From the NCBI GenBank assembly GCA_030038035.1, contig JASHPP010000361.1, positions 1-9,493 on the forward strand: DNA of 9,493 nucleotides, in the 5' to 3' direction. Numbering within the stretch: the first letter of the stretch is position 1; each line of letters opens with the position of its first letter. Positions 6,361 through 9,493 of this stretch are shown here, piece by piece. The DNA is from Trebonia sp. Its GTDB lineage: Bacteria > Actinomycetota > Actinomycetes > Streptosporangiales > Streptosporangiaceae. The notes below the pieces were generated by a model that saw only the letters and a list, made by a program, of their open reading frames with translations, was not told where the DNA came from and searched no databases. Position numbers and translations under genes: made by a program.

Positions 6361-7533
6361 ATGGAATTCGCCTACACGCCCCGGCTGGCCGGGCTGCGTC
6401 AGCAAGCGCTTGCTCTCGCGGCCGTGATCGCCAAGTACGAGGATGAGTGCGAGCAGCACAACGGCCTCGGGCCGCAGGCCCACGCGGCCATCAGGGAAGC
6501 CGTGCTCGCACACGGCCTGCAAGCGATCAACGTCCCGGCCGAATGGGGCGGGGCGGGCCTGACCGTGCTTGAGCAGGTCGTCGTCCAGGACGTGCTCGGC
6601 AGCCTGACCAACGCGCTGTGGGACACCGTCTGGCGCCCGGCCAACCCGCTGCTGGCCTGCACCCCGGCACAGCGCGAGCGGTACCTCATCCCCGACGCAC
6701 GGGGCGAGCGGCGCGACGCGGTGGCGATCACCGAGGAAACGTCAGGCTCGGACCCGGCGGCCGTCCACACAAAGGCCGTCAGCGACGGCGACGGCTACCG
6801 GATCACGGGGAACAAGTGGTTCGTCACCGTCGGCGACGCGGCGGACTTCCTGCTGGTCCTCGCGGCCGTCCAGCCGCAGGACGCGCCCACGCTGTTCCTC
6901 GTCGACCGCGACACCCCTGGCGTCGACATCGTGCGCACGCCGCGCTACACGCACACGTTCGTCTACGAGCACCCCGAGTTCTCCTTCGACAACGTGCGAG
7001 TAGGCCCGGACGCGGTGCTCGGGGGCGTCGGCCAGGGGTATGAGCTGACCCGCGACTGGTTCACAGAGGAGCGGCTGATGATCGCCGCGCGCACGATCGG
7101 CGCGGCCGAGCGGGCGCTGACCCTCGCGACCGACTGGGCCGCGCACCGGATGCAGGGCGGCGAGCCGCTCATCAACCGCCAGCTCATCCGGGCCATGATC
7201 GCCGATTCCGTGGTGGACATCGCGGTCAACCGGGCCTTCACGCACCAGGTGGCCTGGGAGTTCGATCAGGGCGGCAACCGCAAGACGCTGCACGCCAGGG
7301 CCGCGACCGCCAAGCTGGCCGCCTCCGAGGCCTCCAACCGGGTAGCCGACCGCGCGGTGCAGATCTTCGGCGGCCGCGGTTACATGCGCGACAACCCGGT
7401 CGAGCGGATCTGGCGCGAGCTGCGGGTCGACCGGATCTGGGAGGGCACCTCGGAGATCCAGCGCCTGATCATCGCCAACGAGGCCGCCAAGCGCGGCCTG
7501 CCCGGCCTGCTCGAGTTCACGGGGCAGGACTAA
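6361..7533 (+). CDS. Acyl-CoA dehydrogenase (FAD-dependent)
   Basis: 390 aa from the ATG at 6361, the common length for this family. Acyl-CoA dehydrogenases insert a 2,3 double bond into acyl-CoA and pass electrons to electron-transfer flavoprotein. Marks: VPAEWGGAGL (58-67), the flavin/substrate segment ITEETSGSD (123-131, usually ITEP.AGSD), GNKWFVTVGDAAD (150-162), QIFGGRGYMRDNPVERIWRE (334-353) and WEGTSEIQR (360-368). Glu361 is at the position of the usual catalytic base, so the enzyme looks active. Start choice: an in-frame ATG at 6322 overlaps the permease stop but lies in a 16-bp duplication, lacks a ribosome site and would add 13 non-family residues. AGGAAGG at 6341-6347 is 13 bases before 6361, a little far but better. 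Second gene of the plus operon. Family firm; chain type and substrate unknown. Confidence 0.92.
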   Translation: MEFAYTPRLAGLRQQALALAAVIAKYEDECEQHNGLGPQAHAAIREAVLAHGLQAINVPAEWGGAGLTVLEQVVVQDVLGSLTNALWDTVWRPANPLLACTPAQRERYLIPDARGERRDAVAITEETSGSDPAAVHTKAVSDGDGYRITGNKWFVTVGDAADFLLVLAAVQPQDAPTLFLVDRDTPGVDIVRTPRYTHTFVYEHPEFSFDNVRVGPDAVLGGVGQGYELTRDWFTEERLMIAARTIGAAERALTLATDWAAHRMQGGEPLINRQLIRAMIADSVVDIAVNRAFTHQVAWEFDQGGNRKTLHARAATAKLAASEASNRVADRAVQIFGGRGYMRDNPVERIWRELRVDRIWEGTSEIQRLIIANEAAKRGLPGLLEFTGQD

Positions 7534-7537
7534 AGCG

Positions 7538-8701
7538 GTGCCGTCGAGCTGGAGCGGCAAGGTCGCGATCGTCGGCGCCTACGAGTCGCCGCGACGCCGC
7601 GCGCCAGGGACGCACCCGTTCGCGATCCAGGCCGAGTGCGCGCGGGGCGCGCTGGCCGACGCCGGCCTTGACCGCGAGGACGTCGACGGGCTCGCCGCCG
7701 CGGCGTCCTTCCCGGCCGAGGGCGCCAGGGAGATGGCGGTGGCCGAAATCGCCGAATACCTCGGCATCCACCCGCGGTGGGCAGACGGAACCGACATCGG
7801 CGGGGCGGCGCCGGTCTCGCACGCCGGCCATGCCGTCGCCGCCATCGAGGCCGGGCTGGCCGAGGTGGTGCTCGTGACCTACGCCGCCTGCGGGTACTCG
7901 TGGCCGCACGGCGCGCAGGACTACCTGACGTACGCCCACGGCCCGGGCCAGTGGGAGCTGCCCTACGGCCCGAGCACCGTGGCCACCTACGCGCTGGCCG
8001 CGCGACGGCACATGCACGACTACGGCACCACGGCCGAAGACCTGGCCGCCATCGCGGTCCAGTGCCGGGCCAACGCGAACGCCAACCCGGACGCCAGGTA
8101 CACCACGCCGATCACCGTCGATGACGTGCTGGCCTCACCGCTCATCGCCGACCCGCTGCACCGGCTGGACTGCTGCGTGGTCACCGATTCCGGCGGTGCC
8201 TTCGTCCTGACCAGCGCCAGGCACGCGCGGGAAATGAACACAACGCCGGCGTACGTGCTCGGCTTCGGCGAGGCGCTCGGCCAGGTGTCGATGAACCAGA
8301 TGTGGCCGTTCACCGCCACCGCGGCCGCCGCATCCGGCGCGCGCGCGTTCGCGACCGCGGGCATGCGGCCGGCCGAGATCGACTGCGCCCAGCTGTACGA
8401 CAGCTTCACGATCACCGTCTTGCTCGCGCTTGAGGACCTCGGCTTTTGCGGCAAGGGCGAGGGCGGCAAGTTCGCGAGCGCCGGGGAGATAGCGCCTGGC
8501 GGGCGGCTGCCGATCAACACCGACGGCGGCGGGCTGTCTTCCAACCATCCGGGTCGGCGCGGCGCGCTGGCCGTGGTCGAGGCGGTCAGGCAGCTGCGGG
8601 GCACCTCACCAGGCGTCCGCCTCGACGGCCCGCGAACCGCGCTCGTGCACGGCATGGGCGGGTCGCTGTCCACGTCGGCGACCCTGATCCTGGGAGTGTG
8701 A
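7538..8701 (+). CDS. Thiolase-like protein of the SCP-x/Ltp2 type (thiolase or aldolase)
   Basis: 387 aa with a GTG start four bases after the dehydrogenase stop; the upstream ribosome site is weak, so translation is probably coupled. The fold marks are those of the SCP-2/SCP-x thiolase-like group: VAIVGAYESPRR (9-20), GGAAPVSHAGHAVAAIEAGLAEVVLV (88-113), YDSFTITVLLALEDLGFC (287-304), GEGGKF (307-312), GGRLPINTDGGGLSSNHPG (321-339) and EAVRQLRG (348-355). The nucleophilic Cys of ordinary thiolases, expected in the GGAAPVSHAGH region, is absent, and the C-terminal Cys region reads VHGMGG with His. Tyr287 is in the place of a conserved tyrosine of Ltp2-type aldolases, while the loop that reads EAY.HG in those enzymes, as I recall them, is NHPG with His337 here. 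It may therefore cleave by retro-aldol or another route. The next gene is DUF35, the usual partner. Confidence 0.85.
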   Translation: MPSSWSGKVAIVGAYESPRRRAPGTHPFAIQAECARGALADAGLDREDVDGLAAAASFPAEGAREMAVAEIAEYLGIHPRWADGTDIGGAAPVSHAGHAVAAIEAGLAEVVLVTYAACGYSWPHGAQDYLTYAHGPGQWELPYGPSTVATYALAARRHMHDYGTTAEDLAAIAVQCRANANANPDARYTTPITVDDVLASPLIADPLHRLDCCVVTDSGGAFVLTSARHAREMNTTPAYVLGFGEALGQVSMNQMWPFTATAAAASGARAFATAGMRPAEIDCAQLYDSFTITVLLALEDLGFCGKGEGGKFASAGEIAPGGRLPINTDGGGLSSNHPGRRGALAVVEAVRQLRGTSPGVRLDGPRTALVHGMGGSLSTSATLILGV

Positions 8702-8703
8702 GC

Positions 8704-9162
8704 ATGCCCGGCGCGCTGCCCGGCACACTGCCCGACGCGCTGCCCGGCGCGCTGCCGCCAGCACCCGGCCTGCCCCCGCTGCCCGACGAGTTCTCGCGCG
8801 CCTACTGGGACGCCGCGCGCGACGGGACGCTGCTCATCCAGCGCTGCCGAAGTTGCGGCCGCTGCCAGTTCTACCCGCGCGGCCACTGCGCGGCCTGCTT
8901 CGCACCCGATCCGGAATGGACCCCCGCGAGCGGCCACGGGCGCGTGCACGCCTGCACCGTGATCCGGCGGACGCCCAACGCCGAGTTCGCCGCCGACTGC
9001 CCGTACGTGCTCGCGATCATCGAGCTCGACGAGGGCCCGCGGCTGACCGCGCGCATCGTCGGCGACGTCGGTGACATCGCCTGCGACGAGCCGGTGCACG
9101 TCGTCTTCACCCCGGCCGGCGAGACGTTCGTGCTGCCCAACTTCGCCCTGGACGGCAGATGA
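8704..9162 (+). CDS. DUF35 zinc-ribbon / OB-fold acyl-CoA-associated protein
   Basis: 152 aa; GGGAG sits 7 bases before the ATG, which is two bases after the preceding stop. Order: a repetitive Pro/Leu/Gly head (residues 2-26), a helix FSRAYWDAARDGTLLIQRC (30-48), a rubredoxin-like zinc ribbon with Cys48, Cys51, Cys62 and Cys65, and a C-terminal OB-fold from about 78 to 146 (GHGRVHACTVIRR, PYVLAIIELDEGPRLTARI). This is the complete DUF35 arrangement. Members bind acyl-CoA and form complexes with thiolase-like enzymes; in steroid side-chain breakdown the DUF35 part of ChsH2 partners the aldolase Ltp2. Direct adjacency to the thiolase-like gene supports such a complex here. The proline-rich head is not part of the domain and is coded by repeated DNA. 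Family call firm. Confidence 0.9.
   Translation: MPGALPGTLPDALPGALPPAPGLPPLPDEFSRAYWDAARDGTLLIQRCRSCGRCQFYPRGHCAACFAPDPEWTPASGHGRVHACTVIRRTPNAEFAADCPYVLAIIELDEGPRLTARIVGDVGDIACDEPVHVVFTPAGETFVLPNFALDGR
8705..8758 (+). repeat. 12-bp imperfect repeats coding the DUF35 head
   Basis: Four near-copies of a GCGCTGCCCGGC-like unit run through this stretch and encode LPGT, LPDA, LPGA and LPPA after an initial PGA. The unit length keeps the reading frame. The following APGLPPLPDE joins it to the folded domain. Confidence 0.65.
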
Positions 9163-9493
9163 CCACGTACCTGGAGGACCTGACAGAGGGCAGCGAGTAT
9201 CTCTCCGCCCCCCGGACGATCAGCGAGCAGGACATCACGGCCTTCGCGGGGCTGTCCGGGGACTTCAGCCCGCTGCACACCGACGACCAATGGGTGCGGG
9301 AGAACACGCCGTTCGCCGGCCGGATCGCCCACGGCGCCCTGGTCTTCGCGGTCTCGCAGGGGCTCGCGACCCCTGTCATCGACGACATCGCGGTCATCGC
9401 CTTCCTGGGTTTCGAGCGCACCCTGGCCGGCCCCGTGTACCCGGGCGACACGATCACCGCGCGCTGGACCGTCTCCCAGGTTCGCCGGTCGCG
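9159..9493 (+). CDS. MaoC-like (R)-enoyl-CoA hydratase, partial (3' end outside window)
   Basis: The ATG at 9159 overlaps the DUF35 stop as ATGA, a sign of coupled translation. 111 codons are visible before the right edge. The hot-dog hydratase motif is present: AFAGLSGDFSPLHTDD at residues 28-43 with the catalytic pair Asp35 and His40, followed by FAGRIAHGAL (52-61). The usual Asn between Asp and Pro (D.NPLH) is Ser here. MaoC-type hydratases add water across the 2,3 double bond of enoyl-CoA, which would be the step after the acyl-CoA dehydrogenase. Single-domain MaoC proteins are about 130-160 aa, so most of the gene is probably visible, but a longer or fused form cannot be excluded. Hydration could feed the SDR or the thiolase-like/DUF35 pair. 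Confidence 0.88.
   Translation, partial: MTTYLEDLTEGSEYLSAPRTISEQDITAFAGLSGDFSPLHTDDQWVRENTPFAGRIAHGALVFAVSQGLATPVIDDIAVIAFLGFERTLAGPVYPGDTITARWTVSQVRRS

Noticed and set aside
8020..9099. 359-codon minus-strand open frame opposite the thiolase-like and DUF35 genes
   Set aside because: It crosses two well-supported genes and has no domain features; antisense shadow. The same applies to 6742-7560 minus and 2183-3019 plus.

Overview
High-GC DNA with GTG starts, tightly packed genes and strongly GC-biased third codon positions points to an actinomycete. The partial gene at the left edge encodes a small helix-turn-helix (HTH) protein with an AHYP...LPVL.AYVR..GG...WE.RWR core that I associate with filamentous actinomycetes (Streptosporangiales/Streptomycetales-like). 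Genus cannot be fixed from the window. I see no rRNA, tRNA, transposase, integrase or CRISPR array.

Layout. (1) 1-626, minus: 5' part of an XRE-like HTH gene with a collagen-like, repetitive Gly/Pro/Asp/Ser tail, running off the left edge. (2) 627-872: intergenic, with a possible weak promoter for the HTH gene and a hairpin just past the next gene's stop. (3) 873-3871, minus: a two-gene operon, first an NDP-forming acyl-CoA synthetase (3871 to 1673), then an SDR-family 3-oxoacyl/3-hydroxyacyl oxidoreductase (1634 to 873). (4) 3993-4598, minus: a TetR-family regulator. (5) 4787-9493, plus: a tightly spaced operon of APC-family permease, acyl-CoA dehydrogenase, thiolase-like (SCP-x/Ltp2 type) protein, DUF35 zinc-ribbon/OB-fold partner and a MaoC-type enoyl-CoA hydratase cut by the right edge.

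How it works together (inference from families and order): the permease imports an organic acid or amino-acid-like compound, the synthetase makes its CoA thioester, the acyl-CoA dehydrogenase desaturates it, MaoC hydrates it, and either the SDR oxidises the beta-hydroxy group before thiolysis or the thiolase-like/DUF35 pair cleaves the hydroxyacyl-CoA by retro-aldol chemistry, as Ltp2 with a DUF35 partner does in steroid side-chain degradation. The TetR gene lies between the two operons. Both operon promoters carry a dyad sharing the 9-mer AATAACTGA: a perfect 10-bp-arm inverted repeat over the synthetase promoter (3896-3921) and a 6-bp-arm one in front of the permease (4753-4770). This reads as a self-contained, TetR-controlled acid catabolic regulon whose substrate is not identifiable from sequence alone.

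Sequence oddities: an exact 16-bp tandem duplication (6308-6339) across the permease stop, which creates a spurious upstream ATG for the dehydrogenase; repetitive protein tails in three genes; and a thiolase-like protein without the usual N-terminal nucleophilic cysteine.
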